A DNA stretch of 64,000 nt from Hsuehochloa calcarea. Its lineage: Eukaryota > Streptophyta > Magnoliopsida > Poales > Poaceae. How positions within the stretch are numbered: position 1 is the stretch's first letter; the number at the start of each line of letters is the position of its first letter. The position numbers and the translations under genes were made by a program. The DNA lies in NCBI GenBank assembly GCA_036346395.1, contig CM070604.1:50867662-50931661 (forward strand), written 5' to 3'. Of this stretch, positions 11,690 to 22,551 are shown piece by piece. The notes below the pieces were generated by a model. That model worked only from the letters and a program-made list of their open reading frames with translations. It searched no databases and was not told the DNA's origin.

Positions 11690-12151
11690 CATTTGTGTCA
11701 TGTGGTTGTCGGGGGTTATCGAATTCAGCACAAGGCTTTCGCTGTGTGCTTACCAATCTTCTTAGCTTTCATAGCTCAAGGAGCCTTCAATAAGATGCTC
11801 TTCGATATGGGATCGGAAACTCAACTGCCCAGCTTAGGAGATCTCGTGGAGAAGACCTACTTCCTTGGCCAACAACTCGAAGATCTCAGAAGCTTGCTCA
11901 AAACTACTCAGGAGAACCATGCACATACTTTATTTGAAACTGTCAAAAATAGAGTCAGTTTTGCTTTGGCAAAGATGAAGGCCTCCTACCCCACCACAAA
12001 TCTCTAATCTATTGAGGAAGACTTCAATTGCTCGGGAGACGATGTAACCAAACTTTTTGAGGAAATGACACCTCTCAAAAATAAGGTTGTGCAAGAAATA
12101 GAGGTCGGATCTCCGACACAAAGCGATCAGTCTGGCGATCCTAAAGAGTAG
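11690..12151 (+). CDS. antisense ORF in the 3' spacer of element A
   Basis: Runs opposite to the gag-pol of element A, between integrase and the 3' LTR. The frame is open to a TAA at 12007 and, after that one stop, continues in the same frame to a TAG at 12151. Recognisable stretches include LAFIAQGAFNKMLFDM, then LGQQLEDLRSLLKTTQENH (coiled-coil-like), then an acidic tail. Tat-lineage gypsy elements are known to carry antisense ORFs in this position. The function is unknown to me and the 5' end is probably cut off by the nested insertion. Not clearly intact. Confidence 0.45.
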
Positions 12152-13140
12152 ATTATTGTAATATGAGAAATATGAATGTAAAAAATGACCTTTCGTTCAT
12201 CAAAAAAGTCTTTCGTTAATCCTTTTGACTCATAAAGTATTCATATATTTCCTAGCCTTGACTGCTTATACAGTAGAAGACCTTTACTAAAGAAGCAGTA
12301 AGCCAATAATTGGAGTAAAAGTCACGACCACTGTTGATAGTATGTGCTAATTATATGATAAAAACTGATTGTACTAATACTAGGAAATCAACTGTCGTCG
12401 GAACCAGTGTGTGACTTCAACTAGCTGTAGATCTGTTTTCCATAATCAAAAAACCAAAAGATAAGACTTGTTTTGATGGAAAAAGAAAAAAAATACAAGA
12501 ATGTATGCAATAAACAATAAGTGGTTTTATTTACGTATAATATCCAAATTGGTCGTAATGATGGCTAAGAACTGAAGATATGAAAAACACCTCGCGAAAC
12601 GTGCTCATGCTCAAGTCCGACTGGCAGCGAAGATCGTAGGAAAAGGACTGTCACTAGGAAGCCCATTCCAGTAGGCAGGACCACATGCGGAGAGGAGAGA
12701 CATCGACTATGAGGTTTTTTGTGTCTCGACCAGTAGCCAAATAAGAGTAGAACATAATGTTGAAGTGAAGAAATGTAGTCTCCAAAATCTTAAGCACATA
12801 ATGCATTATATGTTGTTGTTTGTGTTATGTTTTTGTACTCGTATGTTTCTTTAAGAAAAGAGTGTGGTCACGTGTGAGAACCATTGACGTAATGGTCACG
12901 ACTAGGACCCTTGTGGTGTTTGACTTAGATGTCTGAGCCAGAAGGTAACTGAGATCCTTTGAAAGGATATCGGAGAGAAGTTGGTCTTCTCGGACCAGTG
13001 TAAACAACAAATAGTAGGCAACCAAAGTTTGGGTATAAACATATAAACAATATCAGTCATAAAAAATGATAAACTTTATTGAAATATGACAAAATGTAAT
13101 AATACAATTATACAAAGAACTTACACAATTGATCAATATT
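12152..13140. other. 3' spacer of element A, non-coding
   Basis: AT-rich spacer between the antisense ORF and the end of integrase. Only short ORFs with no recognised domains. Confidence 0.4.
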
Positions 13141-14526
13141 CTAGAAATTTGACAAAACACGCCCCTCTGGCATAGCTAGTCGTACCAAACCAAGTCTGGT
13201 GACTTCGATCATAGTGTATGGACCTTTCCATTTGGAAGAAAGTTTGTTGCGACTAGCCTGACTTTGAATTTTTCTGAGAACCAGATCACCTACAGCTAGG
13301 CTCCGAGGTTGCACTTTACGACTATGGTACCTTCGCATGGTTTGTTGGTAAACCGTCGATCGTATTAGGGCTTGGTTTCGTCGTTCTTTAAGAACATTGA
13401 TATCGTCGAGTCGTCGTTCTTCTTGATCGTTATTGTTGTAACAATCAGTTCGAGCAGATCCCATTTTCAGTTCCAGAGGAAGCATGGCTTCAGCACTGTA
13501 AACGAGAAAAAATGGTGTTTCACCGGTCGCACGACTGGTCGTGGTTCGAACGGCCCATAATAGAGAAGGAAGTTCTTGAACCCAAGCTCTTGACCGTTGT
13601 GTTAACTGGTCGAACACTCGGCGTTTCACCCCTTACATTATGATCCTATTGGCTCTTTCGACTGCTCTGTTGCTTTGCGGGTGAGTGACAGAAGCGAAAT
13701 GTAGCTTGATACCTAGATCTTTGTAGAATTCCTGAAAATGTCCGCTAGAGAACTGGACACCGTTATCTTTGATTATACGACTGGGTACACCAAATCGTGT
13801 GATGACTTTTTTGTGAGAAACCTCTTAGCAGCCTCATTAGTTATTTTTAACAACTGGCACGGCTTCTATTCATTTTGTAAACATGTCAATCATGATGAAA
13901 AAGAATTCGAAGCCCCCGGGTGCTCTTGGGAAAGGTCCCAGAATGTATAGTCCCTAGGTTGCAACAGATCAAGAAAGAAGTATTGTTTGCAAAGCTTGTA
14001 CCAGCTGATGTACTTGTCGACTGTGAAATTGATATTGTACGCACTTCGTCACGAGCTCTTTTGCATCATGAAAGGCAGTTGGCCAGTAGTATCCTTACCT
14101 GAAGGCTTTACTGAGCAGTGTTCTATAGGAATGATGTGCGCCACAGTCTCCTCCATGAATGCCGGATAGCAACGTAATGCCATCCGTTTGAGATATGCAT
14201 CTCATCAACACTCCGTGAGATCTTCGTTTATACAAGGTACGTTCGATCAGAGTGTATAATTTGGCTTTTCGAGCAATATGATCAGCCTCTACATAATCTT
14301 TCGGAATAATGCCATGCTGAAGATAATTATAGTTCGACGTCATCCAATCTCTACCGGGATCGTGTGTGACGACCTCCTGTGGAGTATCCATGTTGGCAAG
14401 ATCGATTTGTACGACCGTTGTTAGAACATCTATGTCCTCGGAATGCTCGACCACCGAGGGTGAATCAAGTTGCTCAAAAAAAACTCCGGGTGGGATATGT
14501 GACCTTGTGGAGGCCATCCGTGCCAA
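13141..14526 (-). pseudogene. element A integrase (zinc-binding, core and C-terminal parts), frame-broken
   Basis: 14095-14526 carries the N-terminal H2C2 region, including GIHGGDCGAHHSYRTLLSKAF. 13141-13629 carries the end of the catalytic core (RAWVQELPSLLWAVRTT) and the C-terminal domain (VQPRSLAVGDLVLRK, KWKGPYTMIEV). The middle of the core is split by stops and frame changes. The same domains are open in element B at 61551-62905, which supports the reading. Confidence 0.8.
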
Positions 14527-14534
14527 CTGGTCTA

Positions 14535-15436
14535 TCAGAAAGTTTTCCTTTCTAGGAATATATTGGATCTGAAAACCAAAGAAATGCCTTTTGAGTTTCT
14601 GTACTCCGTCAGATAAGATGACATCTTGGTACTTGAGTATTGATACTCTTTCCCGACTTGATTCGCTACTAGTTGAGAATCGCCATTCACTATTAATTTA
14701 CGAATCCCGAGCACTCTGGTTGCTCGGAGTCCTGCCAGTAAACTTTTATATTCTACCATATTGTTTGTTGCAAAAAAAAGTTTAGCTAAATGGTGTATTT
14801 GATATGCTTTTCAGTAGGGGAGATTATGACGACTCCAGCCCCCGAGCTTTTGAGCATCAAGGAACTATCAAAGTACATTGTCTACTCGTTGTGTTGTTCG
14901 TACTTGTTCCCTTGGGTGGGTTCAGGGTTTGTCCATTCGGCAATGAATTCTGCTATTTCCTAGGACTTAATTGCTATTTGTGAGATGAAATGGAGGTTGA
15001 ACACCCCAAGCTCGATCGTCCATTTCGTTGTTCGTCCTGATGATTTCCTGTTTTCAAGAACTTGACCAAGGGGATATCCGGTTGGTACGACCACTTTGTG
15101 GGCTTGAAAGTAATATCTTAGTTTCCTTGAAGCCATAAGGAGAACACAGAGCAACTTTTATACCTGTGGGTATCTTTCTTTTGATCTATGTAAGACTCCG
15201 CTTACGTAATACACTGGTCGTTGGACGTTGTCATATTCTATGACAAGTGCACCACTGACTATTTGCGTCGTTGTAGCCATATAAATCAGTAATATTTCAA
15301 CCGATCTTGGAGAAACTAAGATTGGGGTACTCGTAAGGTACTTCTTAAGTTTTTCAAAGGAATCGTCTGCTTCCTTAGTCCACTCGAAACTTCCATGTTT
15401 CTGAAGAAGTTTGAAAAAAATGTAATCCTTTCTCAC
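14535..15436 (-). pseudogene. element A RNase H region
   Basis: 15158-15436 encodes the connection/RNase H start (FEWTKEADDSFEKLKKYL, VQRPVYYVSGVLH) and 14960-15154 its continuation. 14535-14759 encodes a second RNase H-like segment (SLLAGLRATRVLGIRKL, VNGDSQLVANQVGKEY). Two RNase H-like modules in tandem are characteristic of Tat-lineage gypsy elements. Frames are interrupted. Confidence 0.75.
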
Positions 15437-16140
15437 CTAACCGTGATATGAAATGACTTAACGCTGTCATACACCTGGTTAGTTTTTGGACTTCTTTCTT
15501 TGTGGTCAGATGGCACATCTGGTCGATGGTTGATATTTTTACTGGGTTTGCTTCAATTCCTCTAGCCAAATCTAGGAATCCAATAAGCTTTCCTGATAAA
15601 ACTCCAAACACACACTTCTCTGGAATTAACTTAAGGTTATGCATTCTTAAGTTATTGAAAGTCTCGTGCAGGTCGGAAATATGATTGCTAGCGTCGACGC
15701 TTTTCACAATCAAGTCATCAACATAATCTTCTAAATTTTGACCAATCTGAGGATTGAAGGTTTTTTTGCATCAACTTTTGAAAAGTTGCACCAGTGTTTT
15801 TTAGACCAAAAGACATCTTAACATAGCAGTAAGTGCCATATGAGTGGTAAAGGTAGTTTTCTCTTTATCATCTTTACTCATATTAATCTGGTCGCACCTT
15901 GAGTACGCATCCAAAAAACTTAACAACTTACACCCGGAAGTAGAGTCTATAAGCTGATCAATGTGTGGAAGGGAAAAGTCACCATTCAGACAAGCTTCAT
16001 TAAGATCTGTGAAGTCAATACACATTCGCCAATTCCCATTGCTTTTTCTAACCATTACAGGGTTGGCAAGCCACTCTAGGTGGTCGACTTCACGAATGAA
16101 TCCAGCCTTGAGGAGCTTATAGATCTCCGACTGGATTGCC
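15375..16140 (-). pseudogene. element A reverse transcriptase
   Basis: 15801-16055 contains NGNWRMCIDFTDLNEAC and LLSFLDAYS. Near 15715-15733 the minus strand reads YVDDLIV, the catalytic motif, followed by HETFNNLRMHNLKL and PEKCVFGVLSGKLIGFL (15375-15713). Frameshifts separate the pieces, so it is inactive. Confidence 0.82.
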
Positions 16141-16492
16141 TTGTTCCGATCGGATGCTAAACATCTTAGCTTTGGGCTTGTGCTTAATCACCTCCCTAGG
16201 GACTTCGGGCATGTCGGACACCTGCCAGACGAATACGTCTGGTTTGCTCGGAGGAAGGAGACGTGCGACTCTTCCTATTTAGGATCGAGTCCTGCCCCGA
16301 TCAGTACCTTTTGGGCGGACGCATCAGCATTTCTTGAGTCAGATGGTGCGTTGGTGCCTTCCAGAGGAACGCCTTTGCCGAGTGGTACCTCTTTGGTCTG
16401 GTCGGAAGGCTTCGGAGCTATCTTTAGCCTTGAGTGTTTGACCTGTATGGTGGGTGGATTAGTTTCTCTGGTTGAAAGTTCATCGACCAATT

Positions 16493-17315
16493 CTAAAGAT
16501 TTTTATCACATGCATAAGCCATTTTTCGATCTCCTCGAACCGTGATGGCTTCCTTTGGTCCTGCCATTTTCAAACTTTGATAACCGTAGTGCGTGGCTAT
16601 CAGAAATTTTGCTAAAGCCAAACGACCAAGGATTCCATTGTATGCGGTTTTGAAATCTACCACATCAAATGGAAGCTTTTCTGTTCGAAAGTTGTCGGGT
16701 CTTCCGAACGTAACCGGTAGGGATAGTTGTCCTATCGGTTTGGCGGTAGAACTAGGAGCTATGCCGTGGGAGGCATGTTTCACGGGTTTTACCTTAGACT
16801 TGGGAATCTGCATATCTTCCAATGCTCCCGTAAATAAAATATTCAAATAATTACCTCCATCTATTAAGACTTGGTTAACTTTACAGTTGTTAATAGTAGA
16901 TTCAACTACGATAGAAAACCTACCTGGCCGATTCGACAGGATGGGTAGTCTTCTTTGCTGAATGATATTACAGTTTCTGACCACTTAGATGGCTCAACGG
17001 TGATCGGAGACTCGGCAAAGTTCACCTCCCGCTCTACGGCCTTCAGATGACATCTTGACTTGTACGATGAGGATCCACCAAAAATCATAGCGACTGTGTG
17101 TTGCGGCTCCTGGTACTTCATCTCTTTGTCATCATCTTTGTACTTCTTAGAGCTTGGTTCTCCGAGTTCTATTATGGAGAGGAAGAGACCTTTACCTGAG
17201 TAGTAATCTTCCAGTTTCTTTTGCCAGGCCTGGCAGGTGCGTAAATCATGCCCCGCTGCCTGGTGAAGTGGACACCACTTTTTATTTGTCTTGTAATCGC
17301 TGGTCGGAGCCTTAG
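16493..17315 (-). pseudogene. element A gag C-terminus and aspartic protease
   Basis: Upstream part reads WCPLHQAAGHDLRTC, a gag zinc-binding-like motif, then KKLEDYYSGKG. Further on VLIDGGNYLNILF is the aspartic protease site (DGG in place of DTG or DSG, usual in this lineage), followed by a flap-like GILGRLALAKF. The reading frame at the upstream end is cut at 17316-17320 by the solo LTR and continues on the other side at 19086. Confidence 0.78.
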
Positions 17316-17526
17316 CCTTGTGTTGGACCGAAAAGACGACTAGAGAGGGGTGACTAGGAGAACACTCACTTTTTCACAAATAATTGATTCAATAATATTT
17401 CACTCTAGTAGCTATGGAAGCTATGAAGATCAGTATATCAGTACAACGGAAGATTAATATTGAATCTAATTTAAAACCCCTAAGCAATACGACAAAAACA
17501 ACAAAGATTGAAACAATTCAATGCAT

Positions 17527-17640
17527 CGCGGTCGACCTCGGCCTTGGGCGTCGGACCGATTCCTGCGATCGACCTCGACCTTGGGTGGTCGACCGATTCC
17601 TGTGATCGACCTCGACCTTGGGCGGTCGACCGATTTCCTC
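17527..17640. repeat. three-copy 37-38 bp tandem repeat in the solo LTR
   Basis: Three units close to GATCGACCTCGACCTTGGG plus CGGTCGACCGATTCCT follow one another. Each holds the palindrome GGTCGACC. Confidence 0.8.
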
Positions 17641-18664
17641 GAAACGTAAGAAACGACCCGATGACGAAGATGAAAATAGATGAAACTTTTGATCTACTAA
17701 TCCAAACTTGATGAAACTTGGAACATACCTTCTCTATGATATCAGGAAGCTATTCCAATTTAAGATTGTGATAATTCTTAGAAGAATAGTGATCCTTTTC
17801 GATTTGATTGAAGAGAGTTTCAAAACCGGGTCAAAACGAAAACTAGGTCAAAGCACTTGCTCGTGGGTGATTGATGATCAAGATGATTCTAGATGGATTT
17901 CCACACGTCACAGCAAGCTAGATCACGTGAAGAAATCAAGCAAAAACTCACGGATCAAAGAAAGACCTAAAAACATCAAATAAAGAGAAAGAATGCAATG
18001 AGACAAAACATTGATCAAACTTTCCTTTGATTGATTGATATGATCAGGGCTTACAGCCACTCCATCAATAGAGGACAATGCTCAATCCAAGAGTATGAAA
18101 ATCACATCAAACATCAAGAACCCAAGCCTCCACAAAAGCCCTCCCTAAGAAAATTAGGGTTTACAAGAATTGCAAAAGAGGCGAAGAGGAGGTGCAGCCA
18201 CCTCCCTCTCCTATTTATAGTAGAGGCTTAGACCTTCTAGATGTTTGATCCTATTGGGCTCCCGTTAAGACCCAAAACAAATGGAACACTTACGCACGTA
18301 TTTTAATGCGCCGACTTTGACATCCTTTGACCTAACTAGCTACACCTTGCGCCATCTTGCGCCTCAGATTAGCTAATAGGTCACCCTTCTCCATCTTGCA
18401 CAACGCTTGAGTACATTGACCTCACCCAGCATCGTCGATCGTTCTGGACCTCAGCTCTCCAAGCCTAGTCCTGATCATCCTCGCCGTTGACCGTCATTGA
18501 CCACCAAGCAACCTGCACAACAATAGACAAGTAAACCAAAATTGGTAACAAATTCTTCACAACTTGACCCATGTTAGTCAAAACATGCATCATGCACCAT
18601 ATATGCCCTGAAACTCATGACTTTAACCTAACACACGAATATCGCCGCCACACCGAACGACGAA

Positions 18665-18970
18665 CAAAGTGAAAATCGGTCAGACCGCCGCCTATGGGCC
18701 GGTCTGACCGCCGCCTGGGACTTAGCCATTTTTCCTCTCTGGAAAACCAAAATATACTGGAATTTTCAAACCAATAGAACTTTTGACTGGTGACTCCAAA
18801 AATTATGAGATCAAGTGCAATAGAATCACCTCTCTTGCCTACACCCTCTATTTTTTGCCCAGCTCAAAATAACAATTTTTAAGTTCACCGGTCCGACCGC
18901 TGCCTATGGCCGGTCGGACCGATTTGAGACCGGTCTGACCGCCACGCTACGACCAGTCAGACCGGTTACT
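18665..18970. repeat. third cluster of CGGTCWGACCG palindromes
   Basis: About six copies (GGTCAGACCGCC, GGTCTGACCGCC, GGTCCGACCGCT, GGTCGGACCG and variants) in two sub-clusters, in the U3 of the solo LTR read on the minus strand. Confidence 0.7.
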
Positions 18971-19085
18971 GCCTGACAATTCTGAAACGTGTCGAAAACA
19001 CATGAAACGACAAACCGTAAACGCCATTGTCAATTGTCAAATCATCCTAAGATCTGGAGCATATCCCCATGATATCCACACCTTG

Positions 19086-21200
19086 TTTCGACTAGTGAAG
19101 TTTCTCTTGCCATTGGTAAACTTTTTGGGAATCACAAGGACTTCCTTGTTATCAGGCTTGCGATTCTTCTTGTTCTTAAGAGACTTCTTGCTTTTCTTCT
19201 CTTGTTTCTCCAGGCCTTACTAGGAATTTTTATCCTTTCAATCAATAGCATCGCACCATTCGACCGCTTCACTAGCGGTCGCATACTTGTCTGCCTTGTC
19301 GAAAAGTTCGACGATTGTCTGTGGAGGATTTATTGCAATATCCTCTATAATCTGATAATTCTGCAGTCCTGCTTTAAAAGCCTGGACAACAGAAGATTCT
19401 ACTATCTCTGGGATAGAATTTCGAACCTGACTGAATCTCCTGATATATTGTCGAAGAGTTTTGTTGGTTTTTTGCTTCATTCGATGAAGATCATCCTCTT
19501 TCCCAGGACGATCATGCGTCCCTTGAAAGTTGGCGATCAGAATATCACAGAGCTGCTCCCAAGTATAGATAGATCCAACCGGTAGGTTGAGCAACCACGA
19601 GTGGGCAGACCCTTCAAGGATCGTGGGCAAGTAATTTACCACCACGTTGTCGTTACCACCAGTAGTTTTGATGGCGGTAGTATAAATTTGAAGAAATTAT
19701 AATGGGTTCTGAGTCCCATTGAAGTTTTCTATGTTAGCTGGTCAGAACCTGTTCGGCCAACGAACAACTTGGAGACACACCGAAAATGCTCGACAGCCCG
19801 TAATGGAATCGTGGCGCCTTCTCTGTAAAGGAGCCGGATTGTAATCAATTGGGGATCGGTTCCTCATATTTGCATACCTAGAATCCGGTGTCCCAATTCG
19901 GTCGTGGACGTTATGATAACGTCTTTGACCACCTGCTTGGTTCAGATGATACCCGAAATCGCCTGAATTAAGCAGTCATTCCTCTTGATGCGGAGGAGTG
20001 GCTGTCATGAAGAGCCGTCTTCCCTCGTGATTTCCTGATCGAAACCTACGAGGGGGTCTGGGTGTTGATTGGTCCTCCGCTCGACCATGTTGTTCCCTAT
20101 TGAGAGAGGAGCGCTGGTTTGAAGTCATCGTGTGACTTTGTGAATTCCTTTGCTTGCGGTACATTTCCTTACGTCGTATGGTTTGTTGGAGGATCTCCGA
20201 CACCTGACCTGCAAGCTGAGCATAATATGGAGTTCCTACTAAAACAGGATATGGGTTATTCAGAATATTCTGGACTCATTGCGGATTTTGCATTATTACC
20301 GAAGGTCGTGGAGGATTCCCGCTTGCAATAGGCGTTTGATGAGGTGAATTTTCCCTCGACCTTCCGGTGGGCCCTGTCTGACCCCTTACTTGCGGTGGGG
20401 TAGGAACATGTGAATTAATTGATGTACGTCCATCAACTCGGTTGCCTCTGATAGTTGGTACTTGAGCGTCCTTACCATTTCCACCAACAAGTGGTGACGA
20501 GTTAACCCTTGGAGGATCGTGCATGACATCCGGATTGGTATATCCGATTGTGTTAACTTCGTGGCGCCAGCCGTGATCTTCTGATGATCTGTCATCGTAA
20601 CTAAGGGAGAGCCTTCAAGTGCTTTTGCAAAGAGCCTCCATGATGGGGAGCGGTCGGATATTACTGCATCTGGTGGGCTCTGTGGTGGACTTAGCCTGAT
20701 CCGACGGATTACCTATCGTATACTGAGTGTCACCATACCCACTTGGCCTACGATCGGTGATAACTTTATCGACACATTTACCAGATGTCGGTTGGCCCCC
20801 GGAATACGTAGGAGCCATTGGCGAATATTGGTCGCCTATGACAACATCAAGGGTACATGGACTCTCTGATTGTGGCGCTGGGATTCCTTTGCCGTTTTTG
20901 CCGGTCGGGTCGACTGGGCTTGTAGAGGCGTTCGGACGTTCCAAACTAGTCGGAACGAGCAGTTCCTCTGAGAGCGCCATTGATGGCGACACTATATGCT
21001 CATCCATCTGGTCGATTTCGCCAATCTCTACGACTGGAGAGCCGGAGGAGGAGGAGGATGACATCCCATTGTTTTCCATGGCGTGGATGCATGCATCCAT
21101 GTCGAGGTCGGAGTAGTCCGCTGGTCGAATCAGTTTTTCTCATCCCAAGTCTCTGCCATGTTCGCATGAACGATGATAAGGCATAGAAAGTGGATGAGGA
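19086..21200 (-). pseudogene. element A gag
   Basis: The N-terminal part (20615-21100) is serine- and proline-rich. The core (19238-19645) reads NYLPTILEGSAHSWLLNLP, SIYTWEQLCDILIANFQG, GKEDDLHRMKQ and TLRQYIRRFSQVRN, the retrotransposon gag domain. The intervening pieces (19976-20203, 20276-20524) are in shifted frames. The zinc-binding tail lies beyond the solo LTR. Structural protein of the particle; inactive here. Confidence 0.8.
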
Positions 21201-21242
21201 ATGCTTGAGCGAAGTAAACTTCAAGAACTCAACGCCTTTGGT

Positions 21243-21259
21243 CCCCACGGTCGGTGCCA
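21243..21259 (-). other. primer-binding site of element A
   Basis: Just inside the 5' LTR the minus strand reads TGGCACCGACCGTGGGG, two bases after the LTR end. It aligns with TGGCGCCGTCCGTGGGG in element B. The 5' TGGCGCCG form suggests a tRNA-Asp-type primer (from memory). Confidence 0.65.
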
Positions 21260-21261
21260 TC

Positions 21262-22037
21262 TGTCGACAATCGAGTCGCCGATATTACGAATAAACAGAG
21301 GAAAATAACAAATAGTTCTTAGGAGATGATGTGACTGCTCTTTATTGCTATGCACTGGATCCTTTATAAGGGGTGCTCTTGACAAGGCAGTAGACTAATC
21401 CTAATTACACGTAGCGCAGTATTTGCTATGCTAATGCTTTAGTTGAGATCCAATCGTCTATTGATTTCCGAATTGGCTTCGATCCCCCTTTTCGTCGTTC
21501 GCGCTCTTCTTTAAATAGTTGTGGAAGTGACGACAATTGATCCTAGTATAGTCGTCTGTTGGGAGTGTCGCGACAGGTCGAAGCGAGACAATGGTTGATA
21601 AAGTATCAACCGTTTGATGGTTTAATATCCGTGAGACACTAAACCGCATAGTAGTTTATCGCTAGTATTTTAGGATCATGAAACGTCGTGTGGTATGGAG
21701 CCAATACGACATGTGCTCTATTCATCTCACGGTAAAAGATATGCTTATAGCCGAATCAGATGCCAGTTCATTGCTTGTACGAGCAATCATCTGGTCTGTG
21801 ACTAGGTACAAAATCTTATCCGACCAGTGTGCCTATAAGTAATCTTTGGAACCCTAACGATCACAGATGTCGTTAGTTTCAGAAATTATGACCCTTACGA
21901 CCACGAGGGTCGTTAGCCATAGGGTTTACAACTCTTACGACCACGGGGGTCGTTAGTCTTAAGATTTACGACAACAAAGACATATGATATTTTATTTATA
22001 TATTTAAAGTAATATATATAGATTTTAATCATCGTCA
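21262..22037 (-). repeat. 5' LTR of element A
   Basis: Pairs with 5214-5992. Begins TGTCGACAATCG and ends ATCATCGTCA in plus orientation. Minus-strand TATA-like CTATTTAAAG near 21509-21518. Contains the same GGTCGTTAG and CGACCACG repeated blocks (about 21850-21975). Confidence 0.88.
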
Positions 22038-22551
22038 CTTAAGTTTTTCTGTTTCTTTCTTCTCACGCTCAACAAGAATACACATGGGCTTCACCGATCC
22101 CAGGAGAGGAAACGAGTCTGATGGCCACACCTTAACCTAAAAGTTCTGTATGGCTGTGTCAAATCAGTTTTCCTGCATACAGATTGTAGAATAGAACTAG
22201 AATAAAATCCTTCTTCAGTAACTCTAATCCTCATAATTAACCTTAAAAATAATTCTTAAAGTTAACCATTGTCACTGAACAACGCTCGGATTATAGACTA
22301 GGACTGGAATCAGGCAAACAAAACAAAAGAAACAGCACAACGAACTAACTGCTACCGCTACCTGTTCCCGTTAAGACGACAAAAGAGAAGTACGGCTGCT
22401 ACTTCAGACGCGAGGAGTTTGGAATGCGGGAATTTTTCTGATTGCTGAGGGCTACTGGCTGCTGGAATTAAATTGATTCTTGTGAAACTCCAAGCAGGGA
22501 CTAACTGAACCAAAATCCTCGCGACAAAATCAAGCTTCTTCAGTTTGCTCT
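22038..22551. other. 3' flank of the WRKY gene
   Basis: AT-rich sequence between element A and the WRKY stop codon. It probably includes the WRKY 3' untranslated region. No gene recognised. Confidence 0.5.

Larger units (their letters stand above)
6168..11690 (+). mobile_element. nested degenerate Ty1/copia element, SIRE/Opie-like
   Basis: The left end TGTTAATGGGGTATTTTGG resembles the LTR starts of grass SIRE/Opie-type elements. A long LTR-like, repeat-rich region runs to about 8700. It is followed by plus-strand gag remnants: a UBN2-like stretch near 8735-8860, a CCHC zinc knuckle at about 9809-9856 and coiled-coil sequence at 10183-10377. No RT or integrase is visible, and the right LTR and TSD could not be found. 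The right limit near 11690 is only where element A-like sequence seems to resume. It may be two fragments. Confidence 0.55.
17316..19085 (-). mobile_element. solo LTR (1760 bp) with TSD CCTTG
   Basis: Sequence 17321-19080 begins TGTTGGACCG, ends ATATCCACA and is flanked on both sides by CCTTG (17316-17320 and 19081-19085). No coding domains lie inside, so it is a recombined single LTR. A canonical minus-strand TATA box CTATAAATAG sits near 18211-18220, giving minus orientation. Upstream of it (18668-18965) lies a CGGTCWGACCG palindrome cluster. Removing it rejoins the gag frame of element A, so it inserted later than A. Confidence 0.9.
5214..22037 (-). mobile_element. element A: old Ty3/gypsy LTR retrotransposon with two nested insertions
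   Basis: Bounded by LTRs 5214-5992 and 21262-22037, about 78% of a kilobase each and clearly diverged, so an old insertion. Minus-strand order is 5' LTR, PBS, gag, protease, RT, RNase H, integrase, 3' spacer, 3' LTR, which is Ty3/gypsy order. The long spacer with an antisense ORF, a second RNase H-like segment and the gag/pol motifs point to the Tat-like lineage. Flanks read CCTAAG (left) and CTTAAG (right), a probable TSD with one mismatch. It was later interrupted by a SIRE-like copia (from 6168) and a solo LTR (17321-19080). Coding parts contain stops and frameshifts, so it is non-autonomous. Confidence 0.88.
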
